Assembly: GCA_933228895.1 (NCBI GenBank)
Contig: OW121846.1
Coordinates: 146,400,746-146,464,745, forward strand
Direction: 5' to 3'
From: Platycnemis pennipes
Lineage: Eukaryota > Arthropoda > Insecta > Odonata > Platycnemididae
DNA length: 64,000 nucleotides
The position numbers were made by a program, and so were the translations under genes. How positions within the stretch are numbered: position 1 is the stretch's first letter; every line of letters begins with the position of its first letter. Of the stretch, positions 34,543-45,439 are shown piece by piece. The notes under the pieces are model-generated. The model saw nothing but the letters and a program-made list of their open reading frames with translations, was not told the DNA's origin and ran no database searches.

Positions 34543-37402
34543 GGGGTCAAAAACGGACCACCAGCCTCCTCGTGGCATCCCCGGTAACGGCTTCGGCCGG
34601 CTAATGGTGGCCGTCTGCTTCCGGAGAGACCACCACACACTGAACAAAAGAGTACTGCTTATCCTCAAGCAGCACGAGGTGGATAGAGTGCAGGCACTTA
34701 CAACGGCGAGGAAGAAGTTGGTCAAAAGGACCAACGCCAGGAAAGAGAACTCCACCTTCTCCTTTCAGCCGTCCCGCCTCTTCCGACCCCCTCCACCTGT
34801 TGTTTCCAAACACCACCAACTGTCCCGGAGGTGGAACGTTTCTGGAAGGACATCTACGAGACTAGGAAGCCATTCAACGAAGGTACTCCAGCTATTGCCC
34901 ACTTTAAAGAGTTTTGTGAACGCCACCTAGACGATATGGATCGTCCCATGTCAGTCACGGAAAGTGATGTGAAGAAGGCCTTCTCTGGCAAGAAGAACTT
35001 CACTGATCCAGGAATGGACGCAGTGAATAACTTCTGGTGGAAAAAGTTCTCTTCCACGCACAAACACCTGGCCAGAATCTTCACATCCTACCTGTCAGGA
35101 ACGGAGCCAATTCCATCCTGGCTGACTGAGGGGCGAACGGTCCTAATACCGAAAAAGGGAGACTTGTCCGATCCGAAGAACTACCGCCCTATAACCTGTC
35201 TCAACACTGTATACAAGGCGTTCACTTCCATCTTGAACGACCTTATCCTCCGCCACGTCCAACCGGTATGGGAGGAAGTGTACGAGCAGAGGGGCTCGAA
35301 GAAAGGCATCGCGGGATGCAAGGACAACCTGCTCATTGATAGGTGTGTCAGCCAGGACGCTTGTCAATACAAGCGTAACCTGTCAATGGGCTGGGTGGAC
35401 TACAAGAAGGCTTTTGATACCACCTCTCATGAGCTGATTATAGCCATGCTGAGGTACATGAAAGTCCACCCAGAGGTTGTGTCCTGCATCGAATGCCTGT
35501 TACCACTATGGAAGACGCGGTTCGCCATACCATCTGGCAAGAAGACCGTCTACACGCATTTGGTAACATACCACCGTGGCGTTTTTCAAGGCGATAGCCT
35601 CAGTCCCCTCCTGTTCTGTTTATCTCTCCTCCCACTGTCCGTTCAGTTGAGACGAGGTAGGGGATATATGTGTGGTGTCCCGTCAAAAAGGGAGCATAAG
35701 GTCACCCATCTTTTCTATATGGATGACCTGAAGCTTTATGCTTCAAGCGCGAAAGACCTGCGCCTGGCGTTGGACACCGTACGCAGATACAGTGAGGATA
35801 TAGGGATGGAATTCGGATTGGACAAGTGCGCGACCATCCATCTGGCGAAAGGAAAGATTTCGGAAAACCAGGAAGACGTGCAGCTCGTTGACGGAAACGC
35901 TATTTGTCTTCTTGATGACGACGAAGCGTATGAATATCTTGGCGTCCCCCAGCGCCGGTTGCAGGAGGTGAGAGCAGTGAAGGAAAGGCTTGCAGCGAAA
36001 TACAGGCAGACTCTCAGGCGAATCTGGAGCTCTGACCTGTCAGGCAAGAACAAAGTTCTTGCGACCAACACCTTCGCGGTTCCAACACTGCTCTATACCT
36101 TCGGTTGCATCAAATGGAATGTCAACGAGCAGCAAAACCTCGACAGGGGAATGAGGAAAATGATGACCATATACCGTAGTCTTCATCCGAAGTCTTCCGT
36201 TGCCAGATTGTATCTCCCGAGAAGGCTAGGTGGTAGAGGGCTGATAAGCCTGGAGTGCCTTCATGACAGAGTAGTCCTGAATACGGCTTGCCGCGTGTTC
36301 CACAGCACGGACCCCCTTATGCTGCTTGTGAAGAAACACGAGGGTGTTGGCAAAGGGGCGTTCCTATTCCAGGCGGCGAAAAGGGCAGCAGATGGCCTCG
36401 TTTGGACTTGGACCTTACTTCTAGCGGAGAAGCGTGCGAAAAATCAATCTTGTCGCTGGAGGCAGACGTGTCAAAGCTCGAAATAAAGAATGCGGAGCAA
36501 AAGATCCTGCTCCGCAAGCATACCGAGAAGCCCATGCATGGAAGTTTCTATCGAAACTTGGAAACGCATGGGCTATCGAAGGAGTTCACGTTCGCCTTCC
36601 TGCGCTCCGCAGGTCTGAAGTCCGAGACCGAGGGATTCGTGCTTGCGTGCCAGGATGGTGTCATCAACACCCTCGTGTACCGTCGCCTCATCTTTGGGGC
36701 AAACGTGACGGACACGAGATGCAGAGCGTGCCGAAGGCAGCCGGAGACATTAGGTCATCTACTCTCCGGCTGCAGCTTTTATGCGAAGAACGCATATATA
36801 AACCGGCACAACTCAGCTCTGCGGGTGTTGTATTACCATCTAAGACACCATTACGGTATAGACGCGAATCCGGTGCTGCCTTACGTCCCTGGAGACATCG
36901 AGTCCGTCGTGGAGAACGATAAGTGTAAGATCTGGTGGAATTATTCCTTCTCCTCGACAATCTCTCTCATGCCATGTTCGTGATCGAGTTTTCGGCACCG
37001 GCCGAAATGAACATGGCAGCGAAGGAGATTGAAAAAAGGACTAAATATCAAGATCTGCTGTGCGAACTCCGGCAAATGTACGCGGGCTACTCTGTGAAAC
37101 TGGTAGTCCTCATCGTGGGCGTGCTTGGTGGTGTCAAGAGCTCACTGGTCGAAAATCTCAAGTGCATCCCAGCGTGCAGGGTGCGAGCGGATGCACTTGC
37201 AAGTGCAATGCAGAAGGCTGTCCTTCTCGGGTCTCTCCGCCTGCTTCGTGTGCATGACCCTAATGCCGGGTAGCCACCTATCCACCGGTGGCGGACGTGG
37301 CTACCCCTAGGCACGACCCCTCTCGAGTCTCCGGCAATTATGACGGCAACGAAACCTGATGCTAGCCGGAGACTCGGAGGTGGATGTTACAAAAGTAACA
37401 AT
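34543..37402 (+). mobile_element. R4/Dong-like non-LTR retrotransposon in a (TAA)n tract
   Basis: Flanked on both sides by TAA repeats (34524-34542 and 37403-37419), which belong to the 3' tail of the LINE it interrupts. Dong-type elements are known for inserting in TAA repeats. It encodes an RT with YMDD and a restriction-like endonuclease domain. Only about 90 codons precede the RT, so it is probably 5'-truncated. Its 3' UTR holds two perfect inverted repeats (37268-37277/37297-37306 and 37325-37335/37365-37375). Confidence 0.88.
34562..37273 (+). pseudogene. R4/Dong-like ORF: RT, CCHC and restriction-like endonuclease
   Basis: After a frame shift near 34830, the main frame (34831-36486) gives VERFWKDIYE, the RT opening LIPKKGDLSDPKNYRPI, motif A (VDYKKAFD), motif B (GVFQGDSLSPLLF) and motif C (FYMDDLKLYA). 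After a second shift near 36415 comes a zinc knuckle C-x2-C-x8-H-x4-C (36720-36775), then ENDKCKIWW. A third break near 36955 leads to FVIEFSAPAEMN and KEIEKRTKYQDLLCEL, the C-terminal half of the PD-(D/E)XK endonuclease. The HNRPD-like motif expected between these two endonuclease blocks is missing, apparently by a small deletion. Confidence 0.85.
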
Positions 37403-37528
37403 TAATAATAATAATAATATTTTTTATTTGTCCAAAGATCTGTAGCTTGTACACAAAATACAAATATAGGACACGTCAGTATAGGTACATATTCAATAAA
37501 AATTGAATTGGAATATATAAATTATGTG

Positions 37529-39256
37529 CTACAAGTGCAGGAAATCATCAACGGAATAAAATAGATTTTTGTTCAGAAACTTCAGTAGTTTCTTCTTAAA
37601 GACCGAAGTTCTCCTCTCATTTTTCACCTCTGGAGGCAAACCATTAAAAATCTTCAGGCCCATAGGTTTAGGACCTTGGGCAGTATTATGAGTCCTGATG
37701 AAGTATTGATGCAGGTCTTTACAAGTTCTAGTGTTGTGGCAGTGGTATACATCATTGGATGTATACTGAAGAACGTTATTTTTTACATTTATACTAATGA
37801 CATAGATGTATATGCATGAAATTGGCAGGATACACAGTTTTTTAAAAAGAGGAAGACAAGGTGCATCATAGGGAGCATTGCACATCAACCTTATAATGCG
37901 CTTCTGAATTTTGAAGATTACAGTAGCATGGGGAGAGGAACCCCAAAACAGGATACTGAAGATAATGTGAGAGTAAAATTCACTATAATAAATAGATAAT
38001 AACACATCATTATTTACAGTATTCCTGATGCTTCTAATGAGAAAGCATGCTGAACTAAGCTTATTGCGCAATTTACTGATGTGCTCGACCCATGTTACAT
38101 TTTTATTCAAGGTAACTCCTAGGAACTGTGAACTGGAAATTTGTGGAAGTTGTTTCCCCTCTACAACAATTGGTATTGCTGCAGGTGCTTTATTTTTGTT
38201 ACAAAAATAGATAAGGCCAGACTTGTCAAGGTTCAGTTTAAGGAAATTATTTTGACACCACCCATATAGGAGTTTGGTGGCACTGACTGCTGTAAGGGAC
38301 AAGCTATTCAGTGATGGGGCTGACACAATAACATTAGTATCGTCAGCGTAGAGTATAGGTTTGACACCAGTAACCGATTTAAGAGTATCTGGTAGATCAT
38401 TAATGTACAGAAAAAATAGAATAGGGCCCAAGACAGAGCCCTGCGGCACACCAAGTAGGACTTCTTTACCAGGAGAAATAAACTGAGTGCCATTTTTACA
38501 TAATACAACATGTTGGTGATGTCCACTCAGGTATGATTCAATCCACTTATAAGGAGTACCTCGTATACCATAGTATCCCAGTTTCAGCAAGAGTAGTTGG
38601 TGATTGACAAGATCGAATGCTTTAGAAAAGTCAAAGAAAAGACCCAGAGTCTCTGTTCTATTGTCTAAATTTGAGAGTATATGGGTCACCATTTCATAGG
38701 TGGCTGTGGATGTGGATTTCCTGAACCCATTCTGAGAAGGGGACAAGAGACTGAATGACTCAAGGTATGATACCAGATGGTTATAGAAGACCTTTTCAAA
38801 AATTTTACCTAACTGGTTCAGCACAAAAATTTTACCTAACTGGTTCAGCAGGGAAATCGGACGGTATGAATTCATGTCCTGTTTGCTTCCTTTGCCTTTG
38901 TAGAGAGGAACAACTTTGGCAGTTTTGAGAGAGTCTGGGAAAACTCCAATCCTTAGAGATTCATTAATGAGGAATAGAACTTGATCCTTGATAACAAGGA
39001 CACATCTTTTTACAACACTCCCGGGGATACCATCTAATCCATGACTATTTTTATTGGGCAATTTATTAACAATATTGGTCAATTCAGATTTTGTACAAGG
39101 AAACAAGTATAGCGAATTGCTTGACGATTGGATTACAGAATAGTTATTTGAATTGCCTGGGATTGAGGGCATCTGATGAGACAGGTAAAAATCACTGAGA
39201 TTGGATGCTATGGTAGTATAATCAGAAATTAGATCCCCTTTAGAGTCTTGAAATTA
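37529..39256 (-). pseudogene. LINE ORF2, RT part
   Basis: An open frame of 547 codons (37529-39172), extended upstream to the PLE junction. RT signatures: NSHGLDGIPGSVVKR, KGKGSKQDMNSYRPISLLNQ, motif A (FDFSKAFDLVNH), motif B (GVPQGSVLGPILFFLYIND), an intact motif C (YADDTN) and the thumb FLGVTLNKNVTW. A 27-bp in-frame duplication repeats LNQLGKIF at about 38805-38850. One TAA stop lies just inside the PLE junction. It continues from the segment at 42057-42757. Confidence 0.9.
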
Positions 39257-39271
39257 AAGGTTGCAATGTTG

Positions 39272-42056
39272 GAGAAGAGAAAAAATAACGATGCAATTCC
39301 ACAAAACTTTATTTTGACACGACCATGGTTTCGCTGCGGCGCAGCATCATCAGGTGAGTATACAAACACTGCATCAGCCTTATGTATGGTGAAAGTCGGG
39401 GGGGGGGGGGGGAGGAACGGGGTCGGAGTGCGGGGAAAAGAGAGGATGTGACCACGGATTGGCCAGTCGGGTGAGCGTGGTGATGCATTAGGGTGTTTTC
39501 AGGGGTGGCGGAGGTCAGGTCTGGTGGAAGTCGGGGTGAGGGAGGAATGGAGTCGCAGAGAGGGTGGGAAAGGGAAAGTGAGCGAGGATTGACAGGTCGG
39601 GTGAGGGTGGTGATATAAGTTAGTGTGTTTGCTCTTGGGGTGGTTAGGGTTTCGTCTGGGGAGTGACCGAGGCGGAACCGTTGGAACTCAGGGGGAAGGG
39701 GAGGTTTAAAAGAGGGGAGCGGGAAAGATATAACAATTCATTTAAAACCTCGCAAGATTTGGAATTTAAACAGATTGAAATTTCTATTTCTTCGAGACCA
39801 TCCAACTTGAGACCCTTGTTTTCGACATGTAAAATGTGTGGTGTAAAATCACTGCTATGTTCGTGTTGTAATAAATGTGTGGCGAATTGGGAAGTGTGTT
39901 TGTGGTTACGGAAGCAAGCTTTGTGTTCTGTTATCCTCTTGCCAAAGGTCCTCCCTGTCTGTCCAATGTATGATGCCCCGCAGTCATCACAGACGAGTTT
40001 ATAAACTCCGCTCTCTTTCATAATATCAAATTTATCCTTTGTTGACCCAAGTATGTCTCTTAAGGTAACACTGTAGAAAGCGGCTCTGATATCTTTTTTG
40101 GGGAGAAGCTTCTGGACTTTGAGGGATAGTTTGCCAAGAAATGGTATCCGTCTCCACCTTTGTATGTCGTTGTCACACTGTGTGTTGTATAGGGACCTAA
40201 CAGCCAATTGTGTTTGTTTTCGTCTGTAGAGTGTGTCGATTAATCTTGTGGGATAACCATTGTTGAATGCAATCTGTTTTATTGTCGCGAGTTCTCTTTG
40301 TTTATTTGTGTGTGACATGGGAATGTGGCATAGTCTGTACAGCATGGAGTGGAAGGCTGCTAGTTTGTGTGTTATGTGGTGATTTGAGTGAGAATGTATA
40401 ACATGGTCAGTGTGGCATGGTTTCCTAAAAATGGAGAAATCAAACTTGTTATTTATAATTTTTAGCGATAGGTCAAGGAAATTAAGCATTCCGTCCTTTT
40501 CCACTTCACACGTGAACTTTATGTTACTATCCTGTGAATTTAACAATGTTATGAACTTATCCAATTGTCTCATTGTCCCTGTCCATACACAAAACACATC
40601 ATCCACGTATCTCGACCAATGAAGGACCTTTTCTGTGAGGGGGTGTCTCTTGGAGAACAAACACTTTTCCAGGTTGTCCATGTAGATGTCTGCAAGAAGC
40701 GGGGAAACAGGTGAGCCCATGGCTAGGCCATCTGTCTGCTGATAGTAAGTGCCGTTGAATAAAAAGCTGCTCTGATTTACACATGTTTCTAACAAGTGAC
40801 ACAGTTCACTGATAACAGGTGCTGGTGCCTTAGCTTTCGCGAGGGTGATTTCAGCTAGGTTGAGAGCTTCGGATCTTGGTACGCTCGGAAAAAGGTTGGT
40901 CACATCAAAAGAAACCATGAGGCAATTGGAGGGTAAAACTTTGTGGGATAACATCTGTGCGAATTCGTACGAATTTTTTATTCCAAACTTGGGGGTGAAC
41001 TTAGAGTAACTCCTACATAGAGAATTTACTTTGTGGGATAGTAGGTGGTTGGGAGCAGAGACACACGACACTACCGGCCTAATAGGAATCTTATCTTTGT
41101 GGATTTTCGGCAGGCCAAAAAATCTCGGAACCTTGGGATTCATCTGTATAAGTTTGGCGGATTTAGAGGGATGTAATAGCACTTCACATCGGGCAAGGGC
41201 ACTTTTGCACTCGGTTTGGTATTTCGGTGTTGGGTCGCTTCTTAAGGCCACTATGTTGTTGGAGTTGATGAAATCTAAGCACTTATCAATGTACACTCCT
41301 CTCTCCATGACCACAACCTCGTTGCCTTTATCACTTTTGGACACTATGATGTTATTTAGTGTGAGAGATCTCTTCAAGAACGACACCGTCTTATATTCTG
41401 CGTGTTGGCTGGTAACTGCTTTATTTTCAGTGCTGCTGATGTATTCTCGTATTTCGGAAGAGATGAGTTCCTTGGCTCCCGAAGAATCCTTCCGAAGCGC
41501 TATGTTGCAGTCCACCGCGAGATTTTTTAACTGTTTAGTTGAAAGGGGCATATCGGGAGCGTATTTTAGTCCTTTTTGTAGTAGATTCCACTCATCGGGT
41601 TTAAAATTATGTTGGGATAGATTGACTACCCTGTCGTTAAATGTGTGCTCAATTGGTGGTCTCTCCGAGTCGAGAGTTTGGGTTTTGGATAAATTGTCAA
41701 GTTTTTTGCACATTGCGGTTCTTTTCTTGAAGGCAATTTCACTTGCTCTTTGTCGAACACTGTCGTCTAATGATATCCATTCCGCCCAATGAAGGGAATT
41801 TGTTAGTAGCATGAACAATAAATACAGGTAGTGAGAGATGGATTGTCTTTTCACATACCATTCGTGGAGCTCTCGTTTAATCCACGTACGTTTCGCGCGT
41901 TCCACAGCAAATTTCCCGGCTGATGACTTATTCTTACTCCAGATGCTGACGTATCTGGGGATAACTCCACGGGATAGGCATTTACTGTTGAAGAAGATGT
42001 TCAGCGAGGCGATACGATGCTTGATGAAGAGTTTCCGATACAGGCTGGCCCAGGCT
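39272..42056 (-). mobile_element. Penelope-like retroelement
   Basis: 2785 bp flanked by a 13-bp direct repeat GGTTGCAATGTTG (39259-39271 and 42057-42069), inserted in LINE ORF2. It contains one long ORF and, in its 3' part, a hammerhead-like ribozyme motif at about 39316-39360. No 5' repeat copy is present: the ORF begins at the very 5' junction, so the element is 5'-truncated or lacks its first terminal repeat. A G17 run lies at about 39398-39414. Confidence 0.93.
39316..39360 (-). ncRNA. Hammerhead-like ribozyme motif of the Penelope-like element
   Basis: On the minus strand the conserved core blocks appear in order: CTGATGA (39353-39347), a stem II GCTGC/GCAGC with a GCC loop, GAAA (39332-39329), a very short stem III CCATGG, and the cleavage triplet GTC (39323-39321) followed by GTG, which can pair with the CAC just before CTGATGA as stem I. 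One extra U sits between CTGATGA and stem II. Hammerhead motifs with minimal stem III are established in Penelope-like elements. Confidence 0.8.
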
Positions 42057-42064
42057 GGTTGCAA
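39644..42064 (-). CDS. Penelope-like reverse transcriptase with GIY-YIG endonuclease
   Basis: One uninterrupted frame of 806 codons. Its first few codons (MQPAW) derive from the host LINE at the junction, so the true start is unclear. The N-terminal 300 residues are a basic linker. RT motifs: KVPRFFGLPKIHK, then motif A (SFDVTNLFPSVP), motif B (TDGLAMGSPVSPLLADI) and motif C (RYVDDVF). A C-terminal GIY-YIG domain follows: GVYKLVCDDCGASYIGQTGR ... RITEHK, with a final catalytic Glu candidate near LNELLYL. PLE proteins copy their RNA at cleaved DNA ends. The intact frame suggests a relatively young insertion. Confidence 0.92.
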   Translation of the reverse strand: MQPAWASLYRKLFIKHRIASLNIFFNSKCLSRGVIPRYVSIWSKNKSSAGKFAVERAKRTWIKRELHEWYVKRQSISHYLYLLFMLLTNSLHWAEWISLDDSVRQRASEIAFKKRTAMCKKLDNLSKTQTLDSERPPIEHTFNDRVVNLSQHNFKPDEWNLLQKGLKYAPDMPLSTKQLKNLAVDCNIALRKDSSGAKELISSEIREYISSTENKAVTSQHAEYKTVSFLKRSLTLNNIIVSKSDKGNEVVVMERGVYIDKCLDFINSNNIVALRSDPTPKYQTECKSALARCEVLLHPSKSAKLIQMNPKVPRFFGLPKIHKDKIPIRPVVSCVSAPNHLLSHKVNSLCRSYSKFTPKFGIKNSYEFAQMLSHKVLPSNCLMVSFDVTNLFPSVPRSEALNLAEITLAKAKAPAPVISELCHLLETCVNQSSFLFNGTYYQQTDGLAMGSPVSPLLADIYMDNLEKCLFSKRHPLTEKVLHWSRYVDDVFCVWTGTMRQLDKFITLLNSQDSNIKFTCEVEKDGMLNFLDLSLKIINNKFDFSIFRKPCHTDHVIHSHSNHHITHKLAAFHSMLYRLCHIPMSHTNKQRELATIKQIAFNNGYPTRLIDTLYRRKQTQLAVRSLYNTQCDNDIQRWRRIPFLGKLSLKVQKLLPKKDIRAAFYSVTLRDILGSTKDKFDIMKESGVYKLVCDDCGASYIGQTGRTFGKRITEHKACFRNHKHTSQFATHLLQHEHSSDFTPHILHVENKGLKLDGLEEIEISICLNSKSCEVLNELLYLSRSPLLNLPFPLSSNGSASVTPQTKP

Positions 42065-42757
42065 TGTTGATTGTGGTCAGCTTTGGATTCTTTGATGATT
42101 TTCCAAATTTCTTTTGATTTATTGTCAGCATTTACTATTCTATGATTGTTGAAGGATTTTTTTGCGGTTTGAAGAAATTTACGGTATCTTTTCTTACGTG
42201 CCAGATACTCTAATCGATCCGACAGCTCAGTTTTATGTTTGTAGTGTATGGCAGCCTCCTTCATCTCACTTGACAGACATCTGATTTCATCTGTAACCCA
42301 TGGCTTTTTACGTTTGGAAAGTAAAGAAGAATTTTTCACCTTCTTCATGACTAAGGGAAAACAATAGTCAAAGTAATGTTGAAAAGTAGAATAGAAGTAC
42401 TGAAAACTATCATCAAAGGACATTAAACTATACATTTCAGACCAATCATGTGAATTCAACGTTTCTTGAAAAGCTGTTATGTTCTGCTCCGTAATATATC
42501 TTTTGTAGAAGCTGCTGGAGTAGGGGGAAGATGGAATGTTTATTTTACAGAGAAGAGGATAGTGATCTGATATATGAGATTCAATCACTGTGGTATTGCC
42601 GTTCATCAGATCTATATTTGTCATTATATTATCTAGAACAGTCTGCGAATTACCACTAACTCTAGTTGGTTCAGTTATAGTAACAAAAATATTAAAAGAT
42701 AACAGTAGTTCGAACAAGTCACATTTTGCTTTGAGTCCACCATAAAGTCACAATTAA
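42057..42757 (-). pseudogene. LINE ORF2, endonuclease C-terminal part and linker
   Basis: On the minus strand it starts with N-C-D-F-M-V-D, directly after the GDF at 47892, then TEPTRVSGNSQTVLD, the endonuclease motif SDHYPLLCKI, and a basic linker KKPWVTDEIRCLSSEMK ... SKEIWKIIKESK. It ends at the PLE target duplication (HCN) and continues at 39271. A single-base indel breaks the frame near 42720. Confidence 0.88.
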
Positions 42758-43779
42758 GGCTGTTCTATACCAAACCAATATCTCTTGAGTAACCGCCACG
42801 GGGGTTAGTTCCGAGAGCCGCCGCTTCAGTTTCAGTGGGATGGGTAACTTTACTGGGAGGAGGGGGTCATCTTGAGGGGTGTTTGGGGAGTGGCTTATTT
42901 ATTCAGTCACCAATGAGTGACCACCGGTCCAGATGTTCCTTATCGCTTATTGCGTCACACGTCGTCACTCTACCCCTTGGACGAAGGCCGAGGGAATCTT
43001 TGTTTACGAGTGATTCATTCGTCTTCCTCATCTTAGCTATCCGCTTATCTTTGCTACTCACCTAACACGAACGTAACTTGTCTATAAGTGGGATTTGATT
43101 TAGTCCACTCTCGCTACCAGGTAAAATATTCGGGGCTATTTATTTTCAGTACAGAAGTAAAATGCTTCTCTTTTCTTCGACCTAATTCCTTTATTGCAAG
43201 ATTTTTCCAATACGAGTGTAACTCAGTCTAAAGTTTGTCCAGAAATTAAATCGAGTAAAAACTAAAACACAACGTCATTGTAAGTGTGAAGTGGAGCAAA
43301 AATTTGTATGGACTACGGTAAATTATATTTATTCGATAGATGAAAAGTCCAAAGAGAGAATCTTAAAAAAGAAAATTGAGCATCAGTAATTCAATGAAAT
43401 AAAACTGACTGACTGATGGCTCGTCACCATAGGGTGACTTTATTTCATAGTATGCCAAAACTGGCTTATTCTATGTGTCATTTAATCCCGGAACTAACTA
43501 GGATCTTTAATTATTCATTAAAATATTATTCGGTCAATGGAAACTGTCAAATTGATTGTTTTTTTAATGCTGCACATTCCATAGCTGTGTTTTCACTGTT
43601 TTCTATCGTTTTGTAGTATTTCGTACTTTGATTTGTTGTTATTTTTTCTAGTGGGTCAATTTTAGCTTTTCCGTATACTGTGTCATTTGCGGTCCATTAT
43701 TTAATTCCATGCATGTTTCATAACATCCTTCGGTCCATCGCCTTAATATTGTCTATCTTGTTTCTGTGGAGTTAGCTTT

Positions 43780-44310
43780 CTTAGCAATTTCTCTCAACTC
43801 TTACAGTAATTTCGCGGCAAGCGATTGGTGCATTCTACTTTAATGACAGGGAGATCAACGCCGTAAGGGAGAAGTTCGGCCAATTTCTTGGTAGCACTGC
43901 TGTCGCCATCCCCTACGAATTAAATGGAAATTTTATCATATTTGCGTGAAGAAAGATAAAACTAATTACACAACACCCATTTATAAGATTCATGACAAGC
44001 ACATCATATTATATCGCCTATAAGCCGGTGGTACTTCAAATTGTGCATCTCTACTCTTGTTTTAAATCCCTCGACCATTATGTCGGCTTCCATTTCCGTC
44101 GGTTCCAATTCTTGAAGCACATATGCTGTTTGGCCTGTGTTTTCATAGTTCTGCATTTCGCACATATACTGCAGTATTTGCAGCTAAATGGTGCATTATT
44201 TCCCAGAGCTAACAGAGAAGTGAAACGGTGTCTTATATCAAACATTTTTCTTCTAGAAGGCTCATAAGCTGTCTCCTTCTTTTGTCTCTTCAGTGGTATC
44301 ACTTGAAGTC
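43780..44310 (-). pseudogene. Mutator-like transposase fragment
   Basis: The minus strand gives RKMFDIRHRFTSLLALGNN, a Cys cluster CKYCSICAKC and MCFKNWN; after a frame shift it gives ADIMVEGFKTRVEMHNLKYH, IGDGDSSATKKLAELLPYG and VIKVECTNRLPRNYC. The order (KNW, VEGF, DGDSS, PYG, KxEC) matches the Mutator-like transposase domain found in many insect repeat proteins, as I recall it. About 115 bp (roughly 43915-44030) splits the D-GDSS block and looks like an intron or insertion. Confidence 0.6.
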
Positions 44311-44939
44311 AAGCAGGAATTTACGTTTGTAAATTGGCCTTTCAAAAGTTATTGAACCGCAATGCCCTAAGGACATTTCAGAGGGATGAAATGTCTCCGA
44401 TATTTTTTTGAAATATACGAGAAAAACTAAACTGCAGTTCTATGAAGATGTTGATTATATTCGCAAGATTCGGATTTTTTTCCAATTCGGACGTAAACGT
44501 AAAATACGCTTCCATTTAGCATTACTTACATAAACAAGATTGGTGCTTGAAGGAGTCAACCCCCTGTACTTTTACGAGTAATCCACGAGCACGAGTAATC
44601 CCCTGCACGAGTAATCCAGTTACTGTAGATCCATTCTAATGCATTAAAAGGAAATATTAAATTTCACGGTAAATGGTTACTCGGTCGGACCAGGTGACCA
44701 TTATTCTGCGTTTTACTGTCAGCTTATTGAACACAAGCTCCCCATTTTAACTATTTTACCTCAATTCACTTTTCTCAATTTACTTTCGAGAACAGGGCCT
44801 GGGGCCCCGAATTTCCCAGGCGATACGGAGGGGGACCCGAAACTTTTTCCAAGAAATTTAATCGTTCTGATTTTAACTGGGCATGATAATCTGGATTAAA
44901 CTGCTTATATTTCATGTGCTAAGTGAAAAGTAACATCGC

Positions 44940-45435
44940 TATTTTGTCTTCTCGTCACATTTCCCAAGTACTCTTTTTATAAATCCTAGCTTTCTCTTCG
45001 CTCGGCCGCATATTTCCCGGATGTGTCTTCTCCACGATAAATCTTTAGTGATTGTTTCACCTAAATACCTTATGGTTTCAACGCTTTCGACCTTCGTGTT
45101 ATTAATTTTATAGGATCGCTCTATAGAATTATTCCTCCTCCATTTCTTGAATTATATCTAAATCCTTGCTTCCTGTCTTCGTCTGATATACCCCTGCGCA
45201 CTACAGTATCGTCTGCAAAAAGTCTAAGCGTAAAACTAACTACGCTACCCTGGGGAACTCCCGATGTGACTTTGATTGTGTCTGACATGATACCATCTAT
45301 GACAACCCTCTGCTCTCGCCCACTTAAGAATTCTTTTATCCAATACACCGTCATTATTTAAACCAAAACTCTCTAATTTCAAGATTAATTTATCATGTGG
45401 AACTTTATCGAATGAATTTTTAAAATCTTAAATCT
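44940..45435 (-). pseudogene. LINE reverse transcriptase fragment (family C)
   Basis: Minus strand: DFKNSFDKVPHDKLILKLES, then SGREQRVVIDG, SGVPQGSV, LRLFADDTVV and a thumb region IRYLGETITKDLSWRRHI. Several frame shifts and an internal deletion between motifs B and C are present. Same family as the plus-strand piece at 45440-46430. Confidence 0.8.
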
Positions 45436-45439
45436 ATTA

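Noticed and set aside
39390..39420. Long G run as a G-quadruplex regulatory site (also at 47470)
   Set aside because: A homopolymer alone does not support a function, and its length is unreliable.
39663..42095. Plus-strand frames of 66-253 codons
   Set aside because: They are shadows of the Penelope-like ORF on the opposite strand.
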